Assembly: GCA_036971475.1 (NCBI GenBank)
Contig: JBAIZL010000005.1
Span: forward strand, 177,710,386 to 177,774,385
Length of the DNA: 64,000 nt
Source of the DNA: Prosapia bicincta
Lineage: Eukaryota; Arthropoda; Insecta; Hemiptera; Cercopidae
Direction: 5' to 3'
Made by a program: the position numbers and the translations under genes. Positions 24,169-36,714 of this stretch are shown piece after piece (positions within the stretch are counted from its first letter, which is position 1; every line of letters starts with the position of its first letter). A model generated the notes under the pieces. It saw nothing but the letters and a program-made list of their open reading frames with translations. It searched no databases and was not told the origin of the DNA.

Positions 24169-26320
24169 CAGTAGAACCTCTCCAACTCGACACAATGTGG
24201 ACTTAAAGGTTGTCGAGTTTTAGGGAACTTAAATAAAAATAACTAGGAGTTGAATACAAACGCTTATTTAGAGTATTAAAATTGTACATTTATTGATTTA
24301 TTGTATACAATTATACATTTATATCAACATTTATAACTTATAATCAAAAAATTTTAAAAAAATTTGAGGCAAAAGGCCTAGTAGAATCTGAAAATACAGT
24401 GTTCATTACAATTATTACTGAAGTTGTTTATGCTGCTTATAAAAAGTCCATAACAGTTAGTTATGGGAAGTTTTCTGAACACTAGAAGAAAAGTGTAAAA
24501 GTAAACTTACTGAAGTCGTTTGAAAAACCCTGTGATTGAAGACTGCTTTTCTGTCTCCACACGGCGTCTTGCAGCTTGAGTCGCCTGAGGAATAGAATCT
24601 CCATTCTAGTCACATTTTGCTGCTCTAAGTACTACAATGTCCCTTCAATAAATTTTACAGCCTCACTGTGGCTAACTTTTCTCTCTTGTCGATGGTCCTC
24701 TTGCTCTTCTTTCGAATCGTCCCTATCTACGTCACGCCCTTTGACAGCTGCGATGATTTCATCTTCTAATGGTTCTGATGCTCCGTCGAGATCCATCCAT
24801 TCATTGACATCATTGCTTGAAGACTCTTCACACCCTGGGATTTTTTTCACGAGTTCAATCAAGACGCTATTTTCAGAATTGATTCCATCGTCACACGACA
24901 AATCATTGCCTGCTTGATCTAGAAATTTCCTCCAAGAAAGAATGAGGGTTATAATCTCAAGCTCCATCCAAGATTGAGAGACCCATCCAATGACATCTAA
25001 TAAATCGATCTTCTTTAGTTTAGCTGTTAGCTCCTCACCCGACTCCAAGAACAACACCAAAGATGACAAAAGCTTACGTCTGTACCTTCTCTTTAACGCT
25101 GCCAAAGCTCCTTGGTCCATCGGTTGACAGAGAGACGTGACGTTCGGCGGTAGAAACATTGCTTTAATGTCTTTGTCCTGTAAATATTGCACATCAGGGT
25201 GAGTCGTAGAATTATCGAGAATCAGTAGAGCTTTCCTGGTAAGATTTTTTTTCTGAAAAAATTGCTTCGCTCATCCATGCATTAGATTGATTTCTATACC
25301 AAACTGGGTGTTCAAAGTTGCCATCACTTGTGCATCTGGCAGTTTTAAATGCTCTTGGTTTTTTTTCTTTTCCAATTAGTGCTAATTTGAGTTTGAGCAT
25401 TGCTGCAGGCAAGAATAGTCACACGCTCCTTAATTCTCTTAAAACCTGGTGCAGCTTTTTCATCTCTCAGAGCTAAACTTTTAGTAGGAAGCATTCTGAG
25501 CAGCTTGATTCCATATCGTTGTTTCCACCTTGACAACCAACCATTGCTCGCTGTAAACCCAGGCTCTCCTTCGTCCTTAAATTGTTCATAAAACTGAAGA
25601 TCTTTCTCTTGCAGGATGGGTCCAGATATAGGCGTTCCCTTCTCCCTGTGCACACGGAACCATTGGTAAAGGGTTTCGCCGACTTTTTCGAACTCTGCAC
25701 TTCTCATTCTTTTTTGTTCTGCGATGGATTCTTTACACTGTCTTTTCAAACACCACGATTTCAGATTTCTTTTTCTTCCAACCGAGCACTGTAGACCTAC
25801 CGATGTTCAAGTCCAAAGCTATTTTATTTACACTTTCACCACGCTCAAGTCTTTTTAGATCACCAAACTTTGCTTCCATTGACACTGACACTTGTTTCCT
25901 CTTCTTCTCCGCCATACTGTCGCTCTATATTCCAGCACAAAACTTGTTTAAACAGTTGTCAACCACTCTCGAACAAAAGCTACTGACCACAACTGTGTCT
26001 CAACAAACACTAAACTGAACGCCCAGTGACGACAATGTAGCGAGGGTAGTTTGTGACCTGCTCGGGAATCCCAGGTCAACGCACAGCCTCACGATAAGGA
26101 AAGTGGCCACAGAAATCCCTGAACGTGTGCAAACAATAGCCCGCCCGAGCTGGGCAGATAAAGGGTGCATTAAACGATCTTGGAAAACCAGTCTGAGTCT
26201 CTAGCGCTTTTGGGCAGCCTATGTACTGATGGAAAGCTTTACATTATGGGCGGTGTAAACAAATTGTTAATTCACCAGCCCTGTCGAGTTTTCGGGAATC
26301 GAGTTTGAGAGGTTCTACTG
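24169..26320 (-). mobile_element. pogo/Tigger-type transposon, near full length
   Basis: TA at 24167-24168, then CAGTAGAACCTCTCCAACTC; right end GAGTTTGAGAGGTTCTACTG at 26301-26320 followed by TA. 2,152 bp, transposase on the minus strand. Its outer TIR (CAGTAGAACC) is shared with the element at 12980, so the two belong to related subfamilies. The 3' half of the element (about 26030-26230) is clearly more GC-rich than the intron. Confidence 0.95.
24632..25915 (-). pseudogene. Tigger/jerky-like transposase with internal deletion
   Basis: ATG at 25915: MAEKKRKQVSVSMEAKFGDL, NKIALDLNIGRSTVLGWKKK (first HTH). Frame change near 25740, then LYQWFRVHREKGTPISGPIL and NGWLSRWKQRYGIKLLR (second HTH) joins directly to MLPTKSLALRDEKAAPGFKR, so the block with the first catalytic Asp (ADETG) is deleted. 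Further pieces: NAWMSEAIF, a damaged second-Asp region (LILDNSTTH-type reading near 25210-25225) and FLPPNVTSLCQPMDQGALAA with the third Asp. The long acidic C-terminus runs to 24632. Inactive. Confidence 0.92.
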
Positions 26321-26862
26321 TACAATTAAAAAAAAACTATGTAATTTGTGAAAAAGCATTTTTGTAATATAAGAATGAGATTGGAGAATAGAGTGGCGAA
26401 AATACTATCAATAAAATACATTTTTGTAAAAAAAGGTAGAATTTAAAATTGAAGTTTAGTATTCTGGTTGATAGAAATAAACAGAGAACATTTTTATTCT
26501 TTTTAAAAGTATAGCTATTTACGCCTTTGCTTATATCCTTTCCTTGGTTTTATAATTATTATTTATCTCTCCATGGCCTTTTTTTACAGGGTATGTAATG
26601 GGCATACAGATATGTCTGATTACCAGTAGAGTGTAGGTCTACGTGAGCAATGCAGTAATCCACACAGATGGGCTATAGTCTAAGGATTGTGTGTATAGCT
26701 ATATGTATAAGGATGTACAAGTTATAGTCAAATGTTGATTCTTTTTTTATTTTCCAGACTATAGCCCATAAGTAAATTTGAAAGCAATGTATAACTGAGA
26801 AATATCAGATACCTTTTAATTTTGAAGTTTGTGAACTTCAAAACTATCTTTATTTGTTTCAG
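26321..26862. other. Intron, no gene
   Basis: Contains a 13-bp inverted repeat (26669-26681 TGGGCTATAGTCT and 26756-26768 AGACTATAGCCCA), possibly the ends of a ~100-bp element. Otherwise nothing seen before the acceptor of the exon at 26863. Confidence 0.5.
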
Positions 26863-27040
26863 GTACAGAGTCCCTCAAAGGGAAATGTCAAGAAGAGATG
26901 GAGACCGAACTGCTCCTTTAAGAACACCAACCATGGCAGGAGGTCTTTTTTCAATTGACAAAGATTACTTCTATGAACTAGGTGCTTATGATGAGGGCAT
27001 GGATATTTGGGGAGGTGAAAATTTGGAAATGTCTTTTAGA
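26863..27040 (+). CDS. GALNT: GalNAc-transferase exon with the Gal/GalNAc-T motif
   Basis: Acceptor TTTGTTTCAG, donor GTAAGT (strong). It reads [70 protein letters not shown] and DIWGGENLE form the so-called Gal/GalNAc-T motif; the E of GGEN is near the acceptor hydroxyl and the W belongs to the mobile pair that gates the loop encoded by the next exon. It ends in phase 0 after AGA, so it can splice in frame to either alternative exon. Its downstream intron is the longest visible (about 18.2 kb). Confidence 0.96.
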
Positions 27041-27385
27041 GTAAGTAGATTCTTTTTTGTTTCTAATTCGGTTGTTATTCATTGAAGTAAGTGTTCTATT
27101 CAGATATTTTGTTTATAAGATATATTTTTTATATTTTCAATCCTTTCTTTATCTTCATAAGTGATATTCAAAAATTTACAAATTCATTAAAAACAATGAT
27201 ATTAATATTTTTGCTACAAAAGTAATTACTACTACTACTTTTTAGGAAGTTTCAATTGATTGTACTTAGGAGAGAAAAATTCCTATAGTACATTAACAAC
27301 AAAAACTTTTTCCATACTAAATAGGTTCAACTAAAATAAAACCCAAGGCTTTCAATCGGTTTCATTTACTGCTCATTGTTTAGAT
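27041..27385. other. Intron, no gene
   Basis: AT-rich, no feature recognised; ends with the first copy of the hAT target duplication GTTTAGAT (27378-27385). Confidence 0.5.
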
Positions 27386-30102
27386 CAGTGGTTCCCAACA
27401 AAATAGTGTGGGGGACCCCCTACATTTACATGGGAATGCTGGGGACCCCCTAGGAGGAGTGGGGGGGGGAACCCCAGAAAATTTTTTAAAATCAAACACC
27501 TGAAAATGACATTTTGTACTATTCTGGTACCTAAAAGTAGGGGGTTTTCTATGTTAATTTTCTTGCAATAAAAAGTCAAAACAGGTAATATTTGCAAGAA
27601 GTATTTGAATTAGTATTAAAAATCAATGTAAATACAAGTAAAACGGCAAAGGAGTGACAAATTAGCTTTAAAATATTTATTAATCTTATTGTACATATAA
27701 AGAACCAAGTAAAAATTTTACATACAATAACAATACCATCGTCCCATTTAACATTTGGAGAAGGGCAAGAATGTCTATCTTCGATTTGTATCTCCAGTTC
27801 CTAATATTGACTACTAATGTGACAAGTTAAATCTCTTTTTTAACTTAATAAGTTCTGAGATGTTGGGTTGAATGCTTGATACTTTGACCCGAAAATCGTA
27901 CTGCATATCGAGCCGGTTTCTGTATTTGTTTTTCATGAAGCACATGGTAGAAAATGCTTGTTCACAACGATATGTTGTTACAAATGGAAGGAGTGTCTTG
28001 AGGGCTTTGCTGCTAAGGTCGTGATGACATTCATGGGCCATTAGCCAAAATTCAATGAGTTTTGTATCATCAAAGACATTTTTCATTGTCCCATTACTTG
28101 TTAAATCGACAAGTTCATCTTGTTCCTTATCTGTGAGAGTAGAAATGCTCTCAATATCCCGGCAAGTAAATGGATTTCTGACCCAATCATAATTGGAATC
28201 TAATTCTGGAAAATATTCTCCAAATGTAGCTGACAGACGTCGAAGATGTTCAGCTATTTCACCTATGAATTGTTGAGGTAAACTGACATCAGCTGATTCA
28301 ATGAATTGTTGCAGAGTGGGAAAGTTTGTGGTGGAACCTTTCTCAATACATGTTGCCCATATCTGACACTTTTTTATCATAGCACTAACTTTATCGTGGA
28401 CTTGAAACATATCAACATTGTTTCCTTGTAGACTTTGATTTAAGATATTCATATGATCGAAAATATCAGCTAGGTAGGCTACTGTGCAAAGCTGCAAAAA
28501 GTCAGTGAAGAAACCCTGATATTGGCTTCCACTAAGAAAGACAAGAACCTCATCTCTAAGTTCAAAAAACCTGTTCAAAACTCTTCCACGTGAAAGCCAG
28601 CGGACTTCAGTGTGAACAAGGAGTTGGTCATGCTCACTTCCCATTTCCTTGCATAGCAATGAAAATAATCTAGATTGAAGGGGGCGAGTTTTGATGTAGT
28701 TAACCACTTTTACAACCTCATTGAATGTTTTTTGCATTGTTTCTGGTAACCTCTTTACTACTAGAGCTTCACGATGAATAAAGCAATGTGTCCATTTTAC
28801 GTTTGTCGCAACAACTTTGATACGAGCATGTAGCCCTGTTTTCTGCCAGACATTGCTTTTGCCCCGTCTGTAGACAAGCCAACACATTTACTCCAGGCAA
28901 TGTTGTGTTTCTTAAAAAAATCGTAGAGTTCGTTAAAATTGGCTTCCGCAGTTGTGTGAAGTAATTCACATGACATGAGGAAGTCTTCATGTAATTGTTT
29001 TTCAAATATAAAGCGGACAAATACCAACATTATAGCTTTTTTGATATGTCTGTACTTTCATCCAATTGCAGGGCAAACATATTACACTTAGATAGTTTTG
29101 AGAATAAATTATCCTCAATATTACTTGCCATATCGAAAATTCTCCGTTGTACTGTATTATTTGATAGGGGAACAGTACTCATAATTTTTGCAGCAGAATC
29201 ACCTAACATTCTTTTACATAATATTACAGCTGCCAGCAAAATCAGCTCTTCGGCAATTGTGTGAGCTTTCCCAGACTTTGCCACAAGTTGGGAAACTTCG
29301 TATGATGCTATGGTTGCATTTTCACTTGAACTTATTCCAGCACTTACTGACATTAATTTTTTGCTGTTTTTAAGTTCACCCAACTTAATTTTAAAAAACT
29401 CTGCAGACTTACTTTTACAGTCCGGATGCTTTGTTTCTAAATGGCGACGTAGTTTAGCAGGTTTCATGGCTTCATTGGAAAGTATTTCAAAAAAAATAAC
29501 ACACTGTGGTTTTGGTTCATTTTCAGTCCCAGAATACGTGAATCCCAACGATAAATAATCACTATTGTATTTTCTTACTTTAGCCGAGACACTGTTTTTT
29601 GAGAGGTTATGTTCGTCTGACACTGACTGCACTTTCACTGGAATAATGTCATCGCCATCTTCTTTAACTTCTGATCTGTCCCTTTTTAAAGTGCCACACT
29701 TTAACCACTTATCCATGATTACTATCCCAAACAACACTCAAAGTATTACGACAAATAAACTTGTTATGTACAGTTTGTAACAAAACAAACACTTCTAGTG
29801 ACAATGTCAGCGCACTGGTGGCTAGTATTCAGACGACTAGACTAGACAGAGTAGACCCTAGCGCAAGCTCGCTGCAAGCGGCAGTCAGTGTAACTACGTT
29901 TGTCAAACTCAAGGTCAATAGACGTCGTCAACGCGCTGTGAGTTTCCATACATAGCAATCACAGGCGCTGTCACACCATTTTGCGTTATGCGTGCCTGTG
30001 TTTGCATTATGCGGCAAGAAAAGTTTGTGGTCATTCTGCGGACCCCCTACGATGGCTTCGCTGACCCCCAGGGGTCCGCGGGCCACCTGTTGGGAACCAC
30101 TG
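27386..30102 (-). mobile_element. hAT transposon (Charlie/ZBED5-like), complete ends
   Basis: A perfect 8-bp target duplication GTTTAGAT lies at 27378-27385 and 30103-30110. Terminal repeats CAGTGGTTCCCAACA (left) and TGTTGGGAACCACTG (right) match exactly over 15 bp, followed by G/C-rich subterminal runs. 2,717 bp. An 8-bp TSD and CAGTGGTTCCC ends are hallmarks of the hAT superfamily. Transposase on the minus strand is nearly full length with two frame breaks. Confidence 0.97.
27814..29716 (-). pseudogene. hAT transposase (ZBED5-like), frameshifted
   Basis: Best start is the Met at 29716 (MDKWLKCGTLKRDRSEVKED). A BED zinc-finger region follows: KPQCVIFFEILSNEAMKPAK then LRRHLETKHP. The second Cys of the CxxC pair is replaced by Phe, so the finger should not bind zinc. 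RNase H-like catalytic core: FALQLDESTDISK, frame break near 29040, then CVGLSTDGAKAMSG, frame break near 28840, then NVKWTHCFIHREALVVKRLP, LLVHTEVRWLSRGRVLNRFF. The C-terminal dimerisation block LPFVTTYRCEQAFSTMCFMK ends at 27814. Two small frameshifts over about 630 codons show recent decay. Confidence 0.93.
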
Positions 30103-30110
30103 GTTTAGAT

Positions 30111-31498
30111 AATAGTCATGGCATTCTTATATCTCAGCTGTAAAGACTTTGAAGTTGTAGTTTCTTCGATTTCCCTAAAATTAATTTCCCCAGATTTGCT
30201 TACTTGAAGATTTATTATTCTTAACTGTTCTGTTAATATTCTACATAAAACAAATATTCTAATTTACTTTTTGCAGAATAGTTATTGAATTTTTTGTTAC
30301 TCTATTGTCCTGAACATGTTTATCTATATGAAGATTTCCATAATTTGGTAAGCTTCTTGTCAGTTAATGATAAACCTGAGTCCCTTACCAAGACACTAAA
30401 GACTGGTTATGGAACAAGGTGTAGGATAGTAGTACTAATTTTTTAAATGTTACAGCATTCTCGTAAGCGTTGTCACTTATTGTCCCAGTAGTACTGAAAA
30501 GTGCAGATGACTCGCATCCAGAAAAATACTATAAAGTCTCTTGTTATCCTAGATTCTTATAAATTCTTGTAACTTCGGGATTCCGTGATTGCCTCTATTA
30601 CTTTAGGTGTGCTATTTTCTTAGTGTCTGAGTATTTTTCTGTTTACACACTAATCATGTATAAACCTTGGTCTAAAGAAATCGTGTACCTTTCAAGATTC
30701 AAACATCTGGTTTATTCTGTCAACACTATACCTAAACAATTTATTGATTGTTTTGGATCCATCTGTGTGCAGGCTAGAGTAAAAAGATGTTAGTTTTGTT
30801 TTACTTTTCTGTTCTATATTGTTATTTGAAGAGTTTAAAAAACATAGATTCAATATCATCATGTCTGATGGCATAAATAAAAATAAACCAATCGCACACT
30901 CCTATATGAGACTGGGACATTCTATTGCTATGTCATACCATATTGTAACTCGAAAGGACTTTATTCATTGACCTATGCATTGAACTTGATCTCAAATTTT
31001 TAATGGGGGTAAAATGGGCAAATCTCCATTGATAAATTAAAGTAGTAATAAAATCTAAGTAACTAAACATGTCTGAATCTGAAGTTCATTCAACATAGTA
31101 GCTGCAGTAACTTGCTATTTTTGCTGTCTAATCAACTAAGAGATCACATATTTTAATTCCAATTAGAAAATAAGCTACATTTTTCCTCCTAGTAGTTTAT
31201 CTCTTTGGTACTGTTCTGAACACATTCTAGATTTAATTGGACCCTAGAATTGGTACCACTTACAACAGGAATGTCACCACCAAATAAGTGTTGGAGTTCC
31301 AACTCCCTTAGCTCTATTCTTTTGATTAATCTCAAGATGGACATCTACTGATGATTAAATGCTGACTATTAGTAGCATTTGGTTCTTATCTGTTTTCCAA
31401 TTTTCATTTTTAAAGGGTCCTTGGATTTCCTCAGTGATGAAAACAACACTAGGATACATACCTGAAATTAATGTTTGCTATGCTTTGATCCAAGTATA
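30111..31498. other. Intron, no gene
   Basis: AT-rich, no feature recognised; its end overlaps the mariner TA target site. Confidence 0.5.
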
Positions 31499-32725
31499 TG
31501 AGGTCTGTCCAATAAATAAACAAACTAAGGCCATACAAATTCTATTTTACAAAATTTTGTCAACATCGGTTTTGTTTCCTTCAAAATTCTCTACATTCTT
31601 TGCTAAGGACTTGTCTCATCTTCTTTACCTCTGTCCAAAGTACATTTGGAAATGCTTGGCAATTAGGGTTTTTAGTTTTTCATTTTTTCAAAATAGTCCC
31701 AGTACGTCCTCTTATACCATTTTGAATTTTAAGAGAAGAAAAACACCTCTGGAGGTTATATCTAGCAAATAAGAAGGATGATCAGTGATTGTAATGAAAT
31801 ATTTTGCCAGAAACTCACAAATAATGAACGCTAAACGTGCAGGTGCGTTGTCATGGTTCTATCAAATTGCTTTGTCAAATTTGATTGCACACGACCCATG
31901 CAATCTGTCAAACACTTGAGAACTATGGCGTAGAAATTAGCACTTACTGTTTCTTCAGGAAGAAATTTTTTACTTTTTAATTTACAGAACACCAGGGGAA
32001 AGGTTTTGAATTTTCAGTCTCTTTTTCTTGAATTTTATGTTCTTTCCATTCTTTGCTGTGTGGTTTTAGTTCAAGGTCATACTTATAGAACAATAATTTT
32101 CATCAATAATCACTGTATTTAGGAATCTATCATTATTTTCAAATACCTCTTTCCATTTGGCAACATATTCAACTCTTATCAGTTATTTATTTTTGTACAG
32201 TTATTTGAACCAAAATGTTCAGTTGAGAACATATACTGTTGATTCTAAATTAATTTTATCAGCAATCATTCTCGCAATTCTTCAATCATTTCTAAGGATA
32301 AAGGACTGCACATGATCAATGTTTTCATTAACACAGGTGATTGAAAGTTGTCTTGGTTTGCATGGATATTGCCATCTTTAAAACAGTTAATTCACTTAAT
32401 TGTTTGCTTTAATCCACTTTAAAGCTGATGTTTTTATAGAGCATTTTAAGCGTAAACAGCCCTCATCTTTTTGGTCATTTTTTAAAAGCTTTTCTTTAGC
32501 TTCATCAAGAACTTGGTGTTGAGTTGTTCAGTGATTTCTTCGATCCTCATTTTGACGAAACACTAAAAACAAGCAAAACAGAAATAATCACAACCTGTGT
32601 AAGTATGGCTCGACATTCAAGCGACTCATTGGCTTTCCAGGATACATGCGAACTGGTGGGTGAGGCTAAACATTCTTCCATAGCTGCCAAATTGTATCAG
32701 TTTCCATATTTATGGACAGATCTCA
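31499..32725 (-). mobile_element. mariner transposon, both ends present, decayed
   Basis: TA, then TGAGGTCTGTCCAATAAATA at 31499; right end ATATTTATGGACAGATCTCA at 32706-32725, then TA. Length 1,227 bp, close to the usual ~1.3 kb of mariners. The minus strand carries transposase remains with many stops: INLEST, VAKWKEVFENNDRFLNTVII, NHDNAPARLAFIICEFLAKY, then TDHPSYLLDITSRGVFLLLK. Confidence 0.88.
31520..32560 (-). pseudogene. mariner transposase relic
   Basis: The start region (about 32550) reads MRIEEITEQLNTKFLMKLKK. Recognisable blocks toward the C-terminus: IIDENYCS at the position of the first catalytic Asp (GDETW in relatives), HDNAPARLAF with the second Asp, and DHPSYLLDI where relatives have the third Asp in YSPDL. 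Numerous stops and frame changes; inactive. Confidence 0.8.
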
Positions 32726-34963
32726 TATTCCTAATCTACTAAATCATAAGATTGGAAATAATACGTTCTTCACAAGTTTGGAAAATTATCTGTATAGTGT
32801 TATGGAAAACAGTGCAACCGAGTTAATTCCAAATTCAATGGTCAAGGCAATTGGATTGTGTTGCGCTAGTTTATTACTTTTTTAATGATTGTTTGGGATC
32901 ATAATTTTTAAAAAAGAATAATTATGAATTAAAATATATAAAATAATAGTACTAAATGTGTAAAAAAATAAATAAAATTCTACTTATGGTTTGAAGTGTA
33001 GTTGGTTCCCCTTTAACATTCACACTACTAATTATTCAATTCCTATTTGTAAAAAAACTTTAAAAAATATTTTTTTTAAAAATTCAGTTATATTAACAAT
33101 ATAGTTTTTAAGTAATAACATGTAAAGGCAACGGTTATCGGCAAGATAATTTCGTCTGTGATAATGAATGGGTTAAAGTGTATCTTGTTCAAATTTTAAT
33201 TTTCGGGAGCTCCTCTTGAAATTAGTAATAAAATTCTTTTCAACTTAAAATACTGATAAGTAATTATTTTTATCTGGGTAGTGATTAAATACCTATATTC
33301 GCTTTATTGATAGTAGATCTATTTCAGGTAAGCCCCACACATTGCCATAATTTTCCTTTATTCCCAGTACCAGGGGTCAATTTGTGCTTTCCTTACTCAT
33401 ACGTAATTCAATCTACCGTTTTCTATGCTTACAAGGGGGTCTAATGGGTACCTACAAAACATTACACAAAAAGACTTGTTTATGACCTAGAGAGAGACTA
33501 TGTTTACATCAGGCATTCAACCCTATGTACGATAGGCACCTGTTTATGTCATGATCCCCATTACATCATCCAACAGAAAATTTTATGTCCCTGAAGCCTA
33601 CATATATTCTCAACATCATATGCAAAAATAGACATACTGGATGATAGAGTTAAATATAAAAAGCGAAGTTGTCACTTTTCTTATAAAGTATAAATCAGAG
33701 CTAAAGTCAAGTCTTTACGATGTTTTCTGTTTTTCAGAATAAATGAATCAGTTGTTATTTTTTTCCATTCTACCAGAATTTTCCAGGTAAAGTTTGTTTG
33801 TCGGGTGATGAGATAATTCATACCTTCCTTTTGAGCAGATCTTGGGTTTAGCTTCATATGTTTCTTTACTCTTGGTTTTTAATAAAATTGTAATATTGTA
33901 AATTTTAATTTTAATATAAATTGTTTCCTCCTTCCACTTAGCAGATAGACATCCTTCTATATTCCCAGTGTAAAATATACCTATATCATGAGTGCAACTC
34001 TGAAATATGTCCTTTCTTATGTTTTATCTAAACTCTGCTCATCCTTTCTCATACATGGGAGTGTAATGGGTAGACTTCCTGTGACAATGATAAAGAATAG
34101 TTTGCCCTACTTCAGGTATCCAACCCTAGGATTTGAAGTCATAGTCCATACAAAAATTCTAGAATATGGAATTTTGTTATCCTTTTTTCACTATTCTCAA
34201 CCTTTCCAAATTGTTCAGAGGAAAATTGACTAATTGCCATGGAACAAAAAATGTTCCTCTTATTTCTTTTAAAGTTTATAATTGGAGGCTTTTTGAAAAT
34301 GTCTATAACATTAATTGGGTTAAATCGAACATGATTCTTGTTTTCTATTAAGTGCATACAAATCTAGTTTTTATTCTTTCACTTAGTAACATTTCACATT
34401 ACAGACTAGTATAGCTGTACTCCACAACTGCATTTGTATGACTGATGTTGTATTCTGCTGTAGGTAGTCAGAACCAGTTATCAGTTGGTTTTTTCTTTTA
34501 CTGCACTCTGACTAAAATTTTTTTCTTATATCAAAGCTTGAATATTGCTTCTGAGTATAAATCAAAGAGTATAATATTCTTTTTAAAGAAATCATGTAGG
34601 CATTACTGGTTTTATTCTTAAGGTTTTTGCTTTTTTTTGTACATTTTCTGCAATAATCTTTGTAATGGTTTATAGCTGTTTAGAAATACTGTTTTTCCCT
34701 TACTGCCTCCTTTCATTTTCTATTCAGTAAGCCTCTTTTCTCATGTTAGTAGAAGAGTTTCGTTTCTTTAGCAAAATCATTATTTATCTTTAAATAAAAT
34801 GTCATTTTTTCCTTTCAGATTCTTCGTATGTTTTTTTTCTATTTTGATTTTGGAGATGAAATGGTTTGGATTTAAATGCTCTTGATAACCTTTACATTTG
34901 TTGTTTTTTTTTTTTTTTTTTGTAGGAGATAATATAATCGATTTAGAACTTTCAAGTATGCTG

Positions 34964-34966
<3 letters not shown>
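32726..34966. other. Intron, no gene
   Basis: Mostly AT-rich. 33300-33800 is somewhat more complex in composition but no reading frame or terminal repeat was recognised. Confidence 0.45.
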
Positions 34967-35016
<50 letters not shown>

Positions 35017-35100
35017 TTGTTTTCCTATGTTACTTACTATGTTACCAAATTTGATTAATTATATAACCCACAAATCTCCATTTCAATTGGTATTATTGGT

Positions 35101-35181
<81 letters not shown>

Positions 35182-35259
35182 TTGTTTTCCTATGTTACTT
35201 ACAATGTTACCAAATTTGATTAATTATATAACCCACAAATCTCCATTTCAATTGGTATT
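34967..35259 (+). repeat. (AT)n tract plus 84-bp segment, tandemly duplicated
   Basis: (AT)n at 34967-35012 is followed by an 84-bp segment (35011-35094, ATTTATTTGTTTTCCTATGT...), then (TA)n at 35105-35177 and the same 84 bp again (35176-35259). The two 84-bp copies differ at one clear position (ACTATG/ACAATG). Period 165 bp; very recent duplication. Confidence 0.92.
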
Positions 35260-36714
35260 CACGAGCTTGGTAATTTCCCAATGTCACAGAATTTCTTTTC
35301 TCTAACCAACTCATCATTAGAATCACCTAAAGAGATTAATCGTCTTGTATCTTTCATACTTGAGTATTGTACTTGAGTTTCGTGAGTTTTTTTTCACATT
35401 TTATTTGTTTGTTTCATTTTGAAAAATGCATCTATATTTTATTTTATTGAGGAGGTATTGAATTTCAACCACTTTGGAGATTGTGAGATCAATTATTTAT
35501 TGGGTTAAGCATTCTTTTGATTTATATAAATGTTATATCTAAATATTTCCTTCAATTGTTTACAATCATCTTTTAATAGATGATAATGTGTATATTTATT
35601 TTCCTACGCATTTTATGTTGCTTTTAGCTTGCTAGTTTTCAGTAAAGCTATGTATGTATATGTACATCTATATGTAGCATGCATTGAAGCACGAATCCCT
35701 TGGATTTATCCTAGTGTTCACTTCTATTACCTAGACTAGGCACTAAAAGGTAATGTAGGGTAAAGAATGATTCAAAAATGTATGAAAACTTAATATTTTT
35801 TTGAAATTTTAAAGCTTTCCTTATGTTATTCTGTATTAAGACAAAAATAATTTAACAAATCACAATAACAGTATTGTACATTTACTAAAATGTATTAAGA
35901 GTATATTTAAAATAATTTGTCTTCAAAAAATAGCACGCATAGTTGAAAAATGATTCCATAACTTTTATTATTATTTGCTATGACAATATCATTCCCAAGA
36001 ATAAAAAAACTGAGTGATTAGTTTGTCAGAATCTTCTCCTTCCCTCTAAAAAATGTTAAATTGATGTTTACTGCTATTTTTATAGACAGAACTTTACATT
36101 TTTCTCTTCTCATTTGTAAACATTTTGTTAACAATAAGTTATGCTAGACGAGAGATCACTATTTTAATTTTGGACAAGGACACTTAAAGATAAAAAGTTC
36201 CTCATATCCAATAATAAACTGCGCTGGTTCCTCCTCTTCTTAAAATGACTTGAGTAGTTTATATTAATAGTTTTTTAAATATTATTCTACTTTACATCTA
36301 TTTCTCTAAACATTATTTAGCATAATACAGAATGGAAATATAAAGCATTTGGTGGCACTACCAGTAAAATTATTAAATAAAGTTATCCATTCATTGAATG
36401 TGAAAAATGTAAACTCAAACCCAGCAAACGCACACTTTACATTTTATAACCACGAGTAGTTTAGGTTTGTGTGAGCAAATCTTGTTTTGTTAAGTGGTAG
36501 TTGGTATATATGTTGCAGGTACAAAGGTGAAATATATAAGGTCTTATTTATGGATGCTCACACAGCCACCTACAGCTTTGCATTAGTCAGATAAATTGGA
36601 TGTAAAATAATTGTTCACCTTTTTTTTATATTAGTGTGTATAAAGTGCACTCTTATATTATTACATATTTTTTCTATAAACTTCTCACCATGTAAGGAAA
36701 ACTTACACTATATA
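35260..36714. other. Intron, no gene
   Basis: AT-rich, no feature recognised. Confidence 0.5.

Noticed and set aside
34898..35305. 135-codon ORF rich in Tyr-Ile repeats.
   Set aside because: Translation of (TA)n tracts and duplicated flank; no coding signal.
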